Shown piece by piece: positions 1 through 9,952 of a stretch of 64,000 nucleotides of DNA. Source of the DNA: Pisolithus tinctorius (lineage: Eukaryota; Basidiomycota; Agaricomycetes; Boletales; Pisolithaceae); assembly GCA_024663395.1 (NCBI GenBank), contig JANFAH010000003.1:3286001-3350000 (forward strand), read 5' to 3'. The notes under the pieces are model-generated. The model saw nothing but the letters and a program-made list of their open reading frames with translations, was not told the DNA's origin and did not search any database. The position numbers were made by a program, and so were the translations under genes. Position 1 is the first letter of the stretch. Each line of letters begins with the position of its first letter.

Positions 1-630
1 CCAAGCACCCAATCTCCCAAGCTGCATAACTCAATAGAGATGGCGCCTGGTAAACTCAATCTCTGAGGGATCCAACTTGAATGTTTTGCTAATGAATAGC
101 TTAGAGCTCGCGACAGTGCTACCGCCCAGTAGAAGGCCAAAAAAAATATAGCAGGGCAGAACTGGCAGTCTTAACCCGCTCCGTTCGCATCTTAGATGAT
201 GCCGCGATATGTGACGCTGCCTGTGCTCGCACTGCATTTTTTTTTTCAGTCTCAATTCAAGCGCACCTTCATAAGTTCCGTAGCCTTGAGTATAGCCATC
301 TGACGGATCCGGAGCACTAAATTGGCTAGAAGGAGGACCAGCTCCGTAACTACCGGTGCCATTTTGGTAGAACGCATCTTGCAACGAGGCGTCGTAATTA
401 TTGTACGGGTTGACGTCTGATTGGGGTGGAGCTTGATCATAGGCATTGGTTGTGTGATTGCTGTCGTAACCAGAATGATGATAACCTCCACGGCCACGAC
501 CATATCCTCTGCCACGAGGGCCACCTCTATGAGAGTACGATCTGTCAGGGCCAGGACCACCAGAAGATCCGCCTCTTCTGTAGGGAGCGCCCTCATAGTT
601 TCCGCTACCGTAGGGATGATGACGATTCAT
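1..630 (-). CDS. Gly/Arg-rich protein, N-terminal part (possible RNA-binding protein), 3' end unresolved
   Basis: The first ATG that begins a convincing protein is at 630; an in-frame ATG 21 bases further upstream is less likely. The first exon encodes about 120 residues rich in Gly, Arg, Tyr, Ser and Asn, with several RG/RGG repeats (GGPRGRGYGRGRGG) followed by Tyr/Gln/Pro-rich low-complexity sequence. This composition is typical of RNA-binding proteins of the RGG type, and fungal proteins starting this way often carry RRM domains further on. No RRM is visible here. After about position 275 the reading frame turns into unconvincing sequence. A short intron beginning with GTGCGC near 274 is possible, but the downstream exon is not certain. 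The gene therefore either leaves the window at position 1 or is truncated. It is divergent from the Rab5 gene. Confidence 0.45.
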
Positions 631-979
631 TTTATAAGTCGATTTTTGCACAAGCTCAAAAGCGCAGCGGCAGCTTAGTTAAGGCCCGGGGCTTATGAAG
701 TGCGTCCAAAAAGGCGTGCGTGTCCGCTATTGATACTGAGAGTGATTCCTCTGCGACTGGGGCGCTTAGCTTAGGAGGGATTATAGATGACCGAATCGCA
801 GGGGGATAGATGATGGAGGTCTGGAACAAAGAAGCGACGTGCCCCAGCCGGCCGTGAATTTTTCTGATGGCTGGATGAGGCGTCGACCGTGGGAATCAAT
901 GGTGTGCAGATTACGTAACCCGGCGTGAGTCCGAAAATGGTTGCCGTGCACGGGTGCTCCTCCCCAACAGCACCACGCC

Positions 980-1977
980 ATGTCAAAGCAATTCCAGTTC
1001 AAGCTTGTCCTCCTAGGTTCGTCGTCTGAGCGATTCTAAACCAGAGTTTTTCTCCTTATGCTGTTTCATAGGCGAGTCAGCGGTAGGCAAGTCCAGGTAC
1101 AGTCACGCGCTTACTATGCACCGGCGCAGACCTCATGGCGATTCCACAACAGTTTGGTTCTACGGTTCGTGAAGGATCAGTTCGACGACTACAGAGAAAG
1201 CACTATCGGCGGTATGAAGCACCTCTACATTGACCCCTTTTGCACTTGACCTCATCCCCATACAGCTGCCTTCCTGACGCAAACTGTGACATTGGACGAT
1301 CAGACTATCGTCAAATTCGAAATATGGTACGTAACCAACGATTATTATGTCTTGCGTTTCTCAGCTCTTAGTCTTACAGGGATACGGCTGGACAAGAGCG
1401 CTACAAGGTATGGAACCCTTCCGTTGCTTTTCCGAATAGCACTCACCCCCTTATCTTATAGTCCCTTGTATGTTCACGTTCTGCATCATGACCTGTAATT
1501 GAACATACAACCACTTCACAGGCTCCAATGTACTATCGCAATGCAAATTGTGCAGTGGTAGTTTATGACATAACACAGGCTTCCTCGCTCGATAAGGCGC
1601 GCACTTGGATCCGGGAACTCCAGCGTCAAGCAGATCCCTCAATAGTCATCGCACTGTGCGGTAACAAGACTGATCTTACTGCTCGCCGACAAATCACTCA
1701 AGAAGAGGCAAAAAAGTATGCAGACGAAGAGGGACTCATGTGGTTTGAAACCAGCGCAAAGACTGGGGAGGGTGTTTCGGAAGTATTCACAGCAATTGGT
1801 GGGCAAGTTTCCACGCTCTAATGACCCATACTCATCCCGACTGTAGCGAAGAAGCTCCCTCTTTCCGCACCATCATCAAGAACGAGTGCCGCTCGAGGGA
1901 CTGCAGCAGCACGGCAAGGCGTTGACCTGAACAGGCAGACCACCACCCAGGGTAGCAATGAGGCCTGTAATTGTTGA
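980..1977 (+). CDS. VPS21: Rab5-family small GTPase (Vps21/Ypt5), 207 aa
   Basis: Rab5-type GTPase that organises early endosome fusion. Eight exons join cleanly: 980-1016, 1072-1096, 1153-1211, 1266-1326, 1380-1407, 1462-1467, 1522-1798 and 1847-1977, giving 208 codons including stop. All nucleotide-binding motifs are present: P-loop GESAVGKSS, switch I with the invariant Thr (REST IG), WDTAGQERYKSLAP at switch II, GNKTDL and ETSAKTG. The protein ends in ACNC, a Cys-X-Cys double geranylgeranylation signal, so it should be anchored to membranes. The start (MSKQFQFK) was chosen because it puts the P-loop about 13 residues in; a longer N-terminus from an upstream exon cannot be excluded. Exon 6 is only six bases and encodes Ser-Leu of switch II. 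The escort protein that would present this Rab for prenylation (MRS6) lies at 34073-35796. Confidence 0.95.
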
Positions 1978-2908
1978 TTACAGTACTTGGTTACGCTTCG
2001 GCCTACGGTTTGACGGGCACCCCTATCATTCCCCTCACATTAGCCTTTGGCTTATTTCATTTGTAATCATTCAGCACTTGACGGTTACCTTTCCAGACGT
2101 ACACCTTTCACACCATCATTCAATCGATAGGACTAACTATCAAAACCAACGGATCAGTGTGAAGCTCATTTCTTCGCAACGCCTGTGGCACATACAACTA
2201 GGCTCGAGTTAGGCCAAGAAGTGGAACCCACACCGAAAACTCCGTTCTCACATCGTTGAAGTTGTTCACTGACATGACTAGTGCTGTCTGCTGTCAGATG
2301 AGCGCTCACAAGAATCACCGACCTCTCCCGATAAGAAACCTGGTCACAAGCTCTTGTCACTAGACATTCCCTGAAAATGTCCCTGTAATGCCCTCCAAAC
2401 CACTACTGCGGATCTGGTTCTGGTTGGAGCAATGAGTACTTGGCGTGGAAAGCATTCGCCGCAGATTAGGACATATCAGTATTGCGCACCGTGAGACCTC
2501 CAGGGAGTCTGTGGCAATAAAGTTTGCTCACCTTGACGACCTAAACCCACAAGGAAAGTATCTTGGCAGAGTATTGGCATGTACCCACCGCAAACCCCAC
2601 ACATGCACAACAAAGAGCAACCAAGCATTTTGGTTGCCAAGTGAAACGTTCCAACCCGTATGTCGGGAAACAATACTGCACGGCCCATCCTTACGAGAGG
2701 AAACTACCCAATGCACTTGACAGCAGCGGACGATCAACACGTGTGACACGATCACGAAATATCGGATCGCCACCACAGGACTAATACCTCTTCGAGGGAT
2801 AGAGCTAGCTTTGAAGACAAACCTGTGAAGCGATTTATTATGGACGAAGAACAGAACTATGGTGATCAACAAAACCTAAGAACGATAACTTGTGAAGTAC
2901 CTAAGTAG
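1978..2908. other. Intergenic, about 0.9 kb, no gene recognised
   Basis: Open frames here (for example around 2445-2720 on the plus strand and 2528-2872 on the minus strand) overlap one another, have no recognisable domain and no convincing splice pattern. If the adjacent SH3 gene were a full-length RasGEF, its downstream exons would be expected in this stretch, but none are visible. Confidence 0.6.
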
Positions 2909-3693
2909 CTACTGGGGAGGTGCGTGTGGTGAAACGCTCTTCAGCGCAATGCGCCGGAAAGGCAACTTCCGCGTTACGTGAGGGGCCAGTCCCTGAAGGA
3001 CGGACGAATGAGGCACTGACGACAAGGGGAAAGGAGGGCTAATGATATCCAACGGTAATGGCATGCAATCAATGAAAACAAATGAATCGATGCTGTGCTC
3101 TCGTAGTTGGGAAGGATCGTTTGGTGGGATGATATCAGTAGGGTCTATAATTTGCATGGGTGGTACCTGCATGGACGTTGGACTGCAGGAATCGTGCATA
3201 AACCATGTGACCATACCTTCAAGTCCTCGAACGGTATCCATAACTCGTCTCCCTCGATAGTATGTGGGTAAATTTCCATTTCTCGCTCGTCATCAAAAGC
3301 TCGGAGGATATCAGGTTCGTGTTCAAGGACCATTTCATCGAGTTTCCACTCAGGGAGGGGCTCGACGAACGAGCTTGGTATCCAACCAATACGATCCCCT
3401 TCTAATCGCATAGCTGCCCACCAACCCGAATCCTCTTTCTTGACGACGGCTAGGACCTCATCTTTGCTGAAGGACAATTGGTCTGGGTCGGGAGACTCGA
3501 AATCAAAATTGCACACAACGTGACATATTGCCCAGTCTGACGTGCCAGTGCTTGGGGTGGATCCAGACGTGGTGAGATTCGAAGGAGAGGCGTCCGAGGA
3601 AGGATCATCGTAAGACAACGGTTGCTGAGTGGTTAGGCATGATGTATCAATTCGAAGGGCTTGACGGGACCCTCCAGTGTGGACTGTGGGCAT
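2909..3693 (-). CDS. SH3-domain protein resembling the N-terminus of a Cdc25-type RasGEF, probably truncated
   Basis: Two exons, 3693-3217 and 3166-2909, give 244 residues with an in-frame stop. After a Ser/Thr/Pro-rich leader of about 50 residues there is an SH3 domain (residues about 58-115). It contains the ALYDF-equivalent CNFDFESPDPDQLSF, the SGWWAA Trp pair and the GWIPSSFVEP C-terminal motif. The leader (ALRIDTS) and the SH3 closely recall the start of basidiomycete Cdc25/Ste6 Ras exchange factors, which are normally more than 1,000 residues with RasGEF-N and RasGEF domains at the C-terminus. No such domains follow here. Either this is a truncated paralogue or pseudogene, or it is a short SH3 adaptor. 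The similarity to RasGEF is from memory of the family; the SH3 call is secure. Confidence 0.65.
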
Positions 3694-4555
3694 CCTCGTT
3701 CAGTCCGGCGGAGCGGGACGAAGGATAGATGAGAAACCACTGATACCTGACATTCAACCGTTTTATCTTGTCGTAGAGACGGACCATCATTGGTCTGAAA
3801 TACTTTTTTCTCAAAAAGGAAAGCGATGAGGATGGTCCACGGCAGGGTGATGGTTGCACTTGACCACATCTGTTGCGACATCGGCCGTGGCAGCTGCGAG
3901 CCTTCCCACAGATGCCTACTGGACCACCTCCCAAACTCGCACGTTGTCTTGACACCCATAGGACAGCCCTTAACCCTGAATGTCTCCAAAACGTGTCACA
4001 GCACCAGAAACACCTACATCATCAGCGAAGGCGCCCGAGGTACAGTGAGGATGCTCGAAATGAGTTTGCGAGTGTGTGATCGGGAATGGTGGTAAGGCAC
4101 GAGTGTCACCGCCCCTTTCACTTTCCAGGAAGAGGCTCTGCAGCCGCGTCTCCAGGTCCACCCACGTACCCATTTCTGCAAGGGCTATAATAGTCAGCCT
4201 GTCAACGACACTGACAATGAACCTTACTGCCTAGCAACATTCATACATATAAAGCATCCGTCACGGGTCAGACACGTCTCCCACAATTTCCCGGTTGTCC
4301 TTGGGCCGGTTCCGGGTTCCGTTCGCAAGTCCACGACCGACATTGGACTTTGATTGGTGGATGTGCGCCTAAGCAGGGTGTCCATAAGAATTCGAGAAGC
4401 TGCGATCCTGCCAGTGCCGAGGTTGAAGCACTTACATTATGTAATCATTCTTCGGTGCTTATCTTATCGAGTTCGATGCAGAGTACCGTCGTGCTGCGGG
4501 AGGATTCAGTACTGTCAGTTTGTCAATTGACCACAATAACATATCGATGCCCTCG
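3694..4555. other. Intergenic, about 0.85 kb; no firm gene
   Basis: Several short frames exist on the minus strand (for example 3970-4173, beginning MGTWVDLETRLQSLFLESE, and a hydrophobic stretch near 3790-3850 reading TLPWTILIAFLF). They could be exons of a small membrane protein transcribed leftward, but I could not join them into a credible gene. A TATA-like sequence (ACATATAAAG) lies near 4245. Confidence 0.4.
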
Positions 4556-5735
4556 ATGGCATGGAGTGCAGCAAAAGCCAAGGTAAGCTCACAGATGTCG
4601 CCCATACTTTTGCAGCTTTGACCCCACAAAAGTTGCAACTTCGGTAGGCAAATGGCAAAGTGTCCAGTGACTCACCTCGCCATATCTCACGCGATGTCCT
4701 AGTCTTTCTGTACAACGTCTACGGACGCTACAACAGAAGAAGGAAGCCCAGGCTAAGAGTGCGCGTCGTGATATCGCCATCTTACTAGAGAAGGGGAAGA
4801 TAGAGAGCGCTCGGATTAAAGTGGAGGCTGGTAAGATCGATCTCCTTCGTGGCCTAATGATATTATCCCTAATTGAGACCCGTTAGTCATTAATGAGGAC
4901 GTCACTCTCGAACTATTGGAGTTGCTGGAGTTGTACTGCGACTTGCTAGTAGCTCGCTTTGGTCTATTTGATCAGAGGTAAGCAAACAGATAACATCTGG
5001 ACCTTCGCACTCAAACACCGTAACCCAACCTTCTAGCACACGGGAGCCCGACCCGGGTATCAGTGAGGGCGTGTGTGCCATCATTTACGCTGCCCCGAGA
5101 ACCGAGGTGAAAGGTATAAATGAGCACCATCCTTCCATAGTGATACTCATGCTGTTTGTCAGAACTACAGGCGCTGCGTGAATTTCTTATGCATAAATAT
5201 GGCCGTGAGTTTTCGGTAGGCGTGATGGAGAATCGTGGAGGGTGTGTAAGTGACCGAGTAAGCACCCTCTCTCTGGCCGCTTGTTCTTCTCTGAATTTAT
5301 TTCCGTGCGAATCTGGTGACAATAAGGTGATGAAGAAGTCGGTGGTCGAAACGCCGTCACCGACGTTAGTGGAAGCCTATCTCACAGAAATAGCGAAAGG
5401 CTACGGTGTAAATTGGAGCTCTCCTGCCGCCAAAGCAGAAGCTTCAGAGGGCGTGTCTTCCCAGGTTAGGTGCACTCTTTGTATGGCAACTCTACAACCA
5501 ACGATTTCTCTCCTAGGGCTCTGTGCCCACGGCCCCCGCGGGCGAACAGTCAGACCAGCTACCAGCCTACTCCGAAGATGGGTCTAACGGCAAAGCCCCT
5601 AGCCCTGATGTTCCGCCAACCAAAGAAGACTTAAATGAAAAGTGCACCCCATCGATACCTGGCATACCCAAAGATGGTCCGGAAGACGATTTCGAAGCCC
5701 TGACGCAACGTTTCCAGGCTCTGAAAAAGCGCTAG
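4556..5735 (+). CDS. IST1: IST1 homologue, ESCRT-III-associated regulator of Vps4, 261 aa
   Basis: Ist1 family protein, which binds ESCRT-III and tunes the Vps4 ATPase in multivesicular body sorting. Eight exons fit: 4556-4582, 4633-4643, 4703-4830, 4887-4977, 5037-5113, 5163-5257, 5327-5464 and 5517-5735 (262 codons). The helical Ist1 domain occupies residues 1 to about 185. Family hallmarks are RLRTLQQKKEAQAKSARRDIA, LLEKGKIESARIKVE, LELLELLELYCDLLVARFGL, EGVCAIIYAAPR, LREFLMHKYGREF and YLTEIAKGYGVNW. The C-terminal 70 residues are acidic and Pro-rich and end in a basic tail (FQALKKR), where MIT-interacting motifs usually sit. Exon 2 is an 11-base micro-exon (TTGCAACTTCG). Without it the frame breaks and the conserved LQLRLSVQRL helix is lost, so I regard it as real. 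Confidence 0.95.
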
Positions 5736-7017
5736 CGGAGGTCAGATGACATGTATCCTTTTGTTCGCGCAGTTGTCAGTACCGTATAAAGTTTGCAATA
5801 ATCTCAAATATCCTGGAATTCAAGCAAAGCCACGTCGAAAGATAATATTTATGCGACACGTTTCTACTGACAGGTGTTCCGGGGGCTGTTGGAGGTCCGC
5901 TGATCGTTTTTTGCTGCAAGTATTAACGTATCCCCGAGCTACCTCAGTACGAACACGCGGCAAGATAGATGCCCAGAGGTCGAAGATCCTGACGGCCTGG
6001 ATCGTGGTGTGGTTCGCTTTAGTAGTATACGCAACTTGCTCTGACCTCCGCCGGGATCTGGCAACGTATGGCTAAAACATTTTAGGTGTACTGGACTTCC
6101 TTTCGACGTGTAAATAATGCGGTATACATATCTTCATTATTCCGTAGAACGCATGTTCTTTTGTGGATTGGCCACGTCATAACGAGTGCAGACAACCAAG
6201 ATCGGTAAGGCAAATGGTTTGTAGGTAGGTATGTAGATCGGCGGGTAGAATACTGGCATACCAACTTGGAAGTGTACAGTATACATAAGAGTTTTCTAGC
6301 AATTGGATGTGGCCAATGATTTAATGTACACGGATGGGTTGAGAACCCTTCTGAGAGAGCCGTGCATTAGATCTACGGAAAACATCGGAGCACCGAAGTC
6401 CGCGTTCTGATGTTGATGCACCACAAGAATGTATTCGCTTGGTTTTTGGAATCAATGCGTCGTGCAAGTTGACCACTTAGGTTCCTTGGGGCAACTCACT
6501 TAGGCGGAGATCGAGGAAAAGCTTTGGTAACGTTCGCCAGAAAGTTCTTGAGGATGCGGCGATGTTCGGCTGAACGACCTCTTGTTATTCCATCAAGTAA
6601 AGTTCACTGCAAAAGTGAACGCTTTGCTCCCGTAATTGGTCGCTGAGACATGGATTGCCAGTAAAGTAAGTGGCTCGGTGACCCTGAGACAGGTTATCCG
6701 CCGCAAAACCTGAGCGCAACAGCAGCCACTGAATCCATATTGCAGAACGTCTTTGGTATCAACGCAATAAATATTATATGCACACAGGTTCCCGGCGAGA
6801 CTGTGGGGCAACTACCAGCTGCTGTCGGACTTTTCTGCCACGCGAGGTGAGACCTGTTCAGTGATTTGCAGCGATGAGTTATCGGGCGTCTTGGAATAAT
6901 AATAAGTCAGCGGAGGCGAGGGATAATGTCCGCCGAAAATCTGCCAGCCGTGCCAGCCGCATGTCATACATAAAATCCGATATCTGTCTTGCTTGCAAGC
7001 CTCCATAGTACACCATC
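5736..7017. other. Intergenic, about 1.3 kb, no gene recognised
   Basis: Frames on either strand (for example 5746-6075 plus, 6593-6811 minus) lack domain signatures and usable splice structure. A short run of GTAG/TATG repeats occurs near 6220-6250. The last 300 bases presumably hold the promoter of the methyltransferase gene. Confidence 0.55.
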
Positions 7018-8426
7018 ATGTCTCCTAGAGAACAGGCCTTCCTGGACGATGCAGACAGCGATTGCGATTCAGATCGCTCCACCCAAATGTCCCTCGACTC
7101 ATTTACACAGAGCGCCGCAAGCTCAAAGACGTCTGTAGACGTTTCGATGCGGTCCTCTTCCCCCACCCCCTCGGTGTATTCGATGACGAGTTCTCTGCGC
7201 GCTCAAGCCTACATACAGGAGTATGGTAGGGACTTGAACAATTATTCTGATGTCTACCGTTTACCAGCCGACGAGGAAGAGCTGGAACGCCTTGGTTAGT
7301 TTCCGCGTTGCCCAGTCCAGTGCCGTCATCATGCCCCTTCAGACAATCAGTACGTGATGTTCTGCAAGGTCTTGGGAAAGTACCCCCCGTCTCTACCGAC
7401 CGTCCTGGCGGACGATGGCTTTGAAGTCAAAGCAGTGCTTGATCTGGGGTGCGGCAGTGGCATATGGTAGGTACTATTTACGCCAACGTGTTCCTGTGCT
7501 GAGCGATTAAGGATAATGGACGTTGCGCGCGAGTTCCCTCACTGTAGCGCGGTAGCAGTCGACCTCGTTCCCATGCAATCTATGTGAGTGTTTCCCATGA
7601 ATCCGACATGCACACGGACCCCTAATTTTCCCCAAGACACATGCCTGCAAATTGCAGGTGAGAGACGACACGATGCATCGTCGTGTTATTCTATCTTATT
7701 ATTCCTACCGGCTGCAGGAGCGAAGTCGACGACATTAACTTAGGGCTAGAGCATTTTTATGGTGACTTCAATGTCGTCCATGTACAACTCATTTCCGCTG
7801 GGGTGAGTTCCCAGAAAATGCATGCGAGGTATCCCTGACTATCTTGTACCGCTAGATCCGTGATTATCACGCCATGATAAATCAGATAAGTCACGTCCTG
7901 AGGCCTGGTGGTCTTATAGATATCACCGAATATCCATTTTACTTTACGGGGCCAGACAAAAAGCCGATAATTAAACCAAAGGGGTCATTTGAACCCCCTT
8001 GGACGGCCCTCTGGATGTCGTATGCTAGCAGGGCTATCACGGCACGCGGTGGCTCTACCGATGCGGCATTGCACCTACCTGACTGGATATCATCTAATCC
8101 AGCATTCGAAGATGTCGTGGTCAGAGATTCATGGATGCCAGCGTCTCCCTGGCTAAAAGGAGACGACCCAGAAACGATTTTCTGGAATGACATTGCTGTT
8201 ACCCTGAGGGAGGATATGAAGGTCGGTTGTCATTCACCAGCGACTTGTGCAGTGTATTTAGGCGTTGCAGGCGTTCATGAGATCTGGTCGTCCACTCCTC
8301 CTTGGTCACGGGTTGTCGGCGGATTTCGTTGATGCAGTGGAACACAACGCGTGTCAAGAACTTGATGAAGCAAAGACCCCGCTTTACGCCCTCATTCGGA
8401 ACGTATATGCCCGCAAGAGGCTTTGA
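7018..8426 (+). CDS. LaeA-like SAM-dependent methyltransferase, 366 aa
   Basis: Class I SAM-dependent methyltransferase of the LaeA-like group, many of which act on secondary metabolism or development in filamentous fungi; the substrate here is unknown. Exons 7018-7294, 7343-7466, 7512-7583, 7637-7657, 7718-7802, 7856-8221 and 8271-8426 give 367 codons including stop. A Ser-rich, probably disordered leader of about 65 residues precedes the catalytic domain. SAM-binding motif I is VLDLGCGSGIW (about residue 120), motif II region AVAVDLVP, and the LaeA-typical NCRSEVDDINLGLEHFYGDF follows. The post-motif stretch ISHVLRPGGLIDITEYPF is also present. Exon 4 is only 21 bases. The last exon is out of frame with the apparent open frame through 8332, which is simply unspliced intron read-through. 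Confidence 0.85.
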
Positions 8427-9952
8427 GCTCGCAGCTCGCCTTCGTCCATCACTGCCATCTTCCACTCGCCGCGTACATCATCTTGAGCATTTACTTTCAT
8501 TTCGGTTATCAAGCAATGCGTATACCTCTGCCTACATGCTGTGTTCTACTATCTCAATATATTACTACATGACTACCTGCAACGTTGCCAAACCTGAACT
8601 TTCCTATCGAGTGTTGGACGTTGAATGAGAAGGTTTGACCATGTGCGAACGTCCCAGTACCAACGGCTGATAACGCGATCCGGTTAGTTTCACTTACAAA
8701 TTTAAACTGCCGTTACGATACAACGCACCAAAGTCAACTGTAAACTCAGTTGATACGGGCCGTCTACAAGCCTCAACGGTCCTTAGCATTGGATTAGAGA
8801 TTTAACGCTGCAGAAACACCCGAGCCGCTCCCGCGAACAGTGCTAGCGGTCTTATTGAGCTGCAACGTTTCACTCCACTTGACTATACGGCCGACGGTGG
8901 TTTAAATTGTCTTTATCTGACCTGCAAAACCAGGTATCACAGGTTCAACAATGTGCCTCGTGGTAGCTTGCTTCGGAAGGTGACAATCTCAGCAACGTGT
9001 GGGATGAAACTTGTCGTAAGTTTAGGAAATACCTTCTGGAGCAATGTGTATGCTACAAACAACGTTGTCAAAGGGCAGTGTTAGTTGGACACATACATCA
9101 GAAAGCTGCGGGATACGACTGGATATTTTCTGCTACCTATCGCTAACTGTAGGATCGGCAGCTCCTACTGATTCAACCTGCATCACTTTTGCACCTGTCA
9201 TGGGGTAAGAAAAAAAAGTGTGCAAGAGGAGGACCGAGGGTACGTTACTGCTAGGTGTGTAACCCAATTCGGGTGGTACGGTGGGCGTGTGTGACTCACA
9301 TACGGAGGTGTTTGAGGTGGCATTCGACAAAATGAATATTGTCAGCGCATTAGTTTGCTGAGAATGCGGGATTTACAAATCATGCATTAGTAGTGAGAAG
9401 ATTCAGGACTGGCGTTCCCAATGGTGCGTGGGCCAGACGGGGGGCTTCAAGATACTCCCACCTCTGTCAGCCTAAAAAATGCTTAGCGTGCTATGGCTTT
9501 CAAATAAGTCAAAATGAAAGAAACACGAATGAATGTGGGAGAGCCTGGGAGATTGCTTTCATTTAACTCAAGTCTACTGAGCAGACAGGCTAGACTGGAG
9601 GCCAGCCCTCCGAGGCTGCCAAGCAGGTTATTAGGAGTCATATATCCTTTTGTGGTAGCACAGGTTTTGAAGTTCGCTAATTGGAAGGGAGGGGGGGAAG
9701 GGGGGGAAGTGTGGTCAGGCTAAAGAATGGAATATATATGTATGTATTCAAAAACGATTGACAATGTATAGAAACCAGGAGCACCTGTTGTGTGCTGATG
9801 AGAGTGCCAGTGGTATGGAGTATCATCGATTCATGAACCTGTAGGACTGGAACGCCGCCGTCAGGTCAAAACAAGAGCCAAACAAGGCACTTCTGTCTGG
9901 GCCACGTCCGTCCCGAGTGTCGGTCTCGAGCTCGTCCTTGACATCGTATGCC
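8427..9952. other. Intergenic, about 1.5 kb, with a G-rich tract near 9683
   Basis: No gene could be supported. The only striking element is a purine-rich run at about 9683-9710 with several G-tracts of three to seven Gs, roughly 240 bases upstream of the SEC21 start codon. The frame at 9514-9723 is incidental and runs into this tract. Confidence 0.55.
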
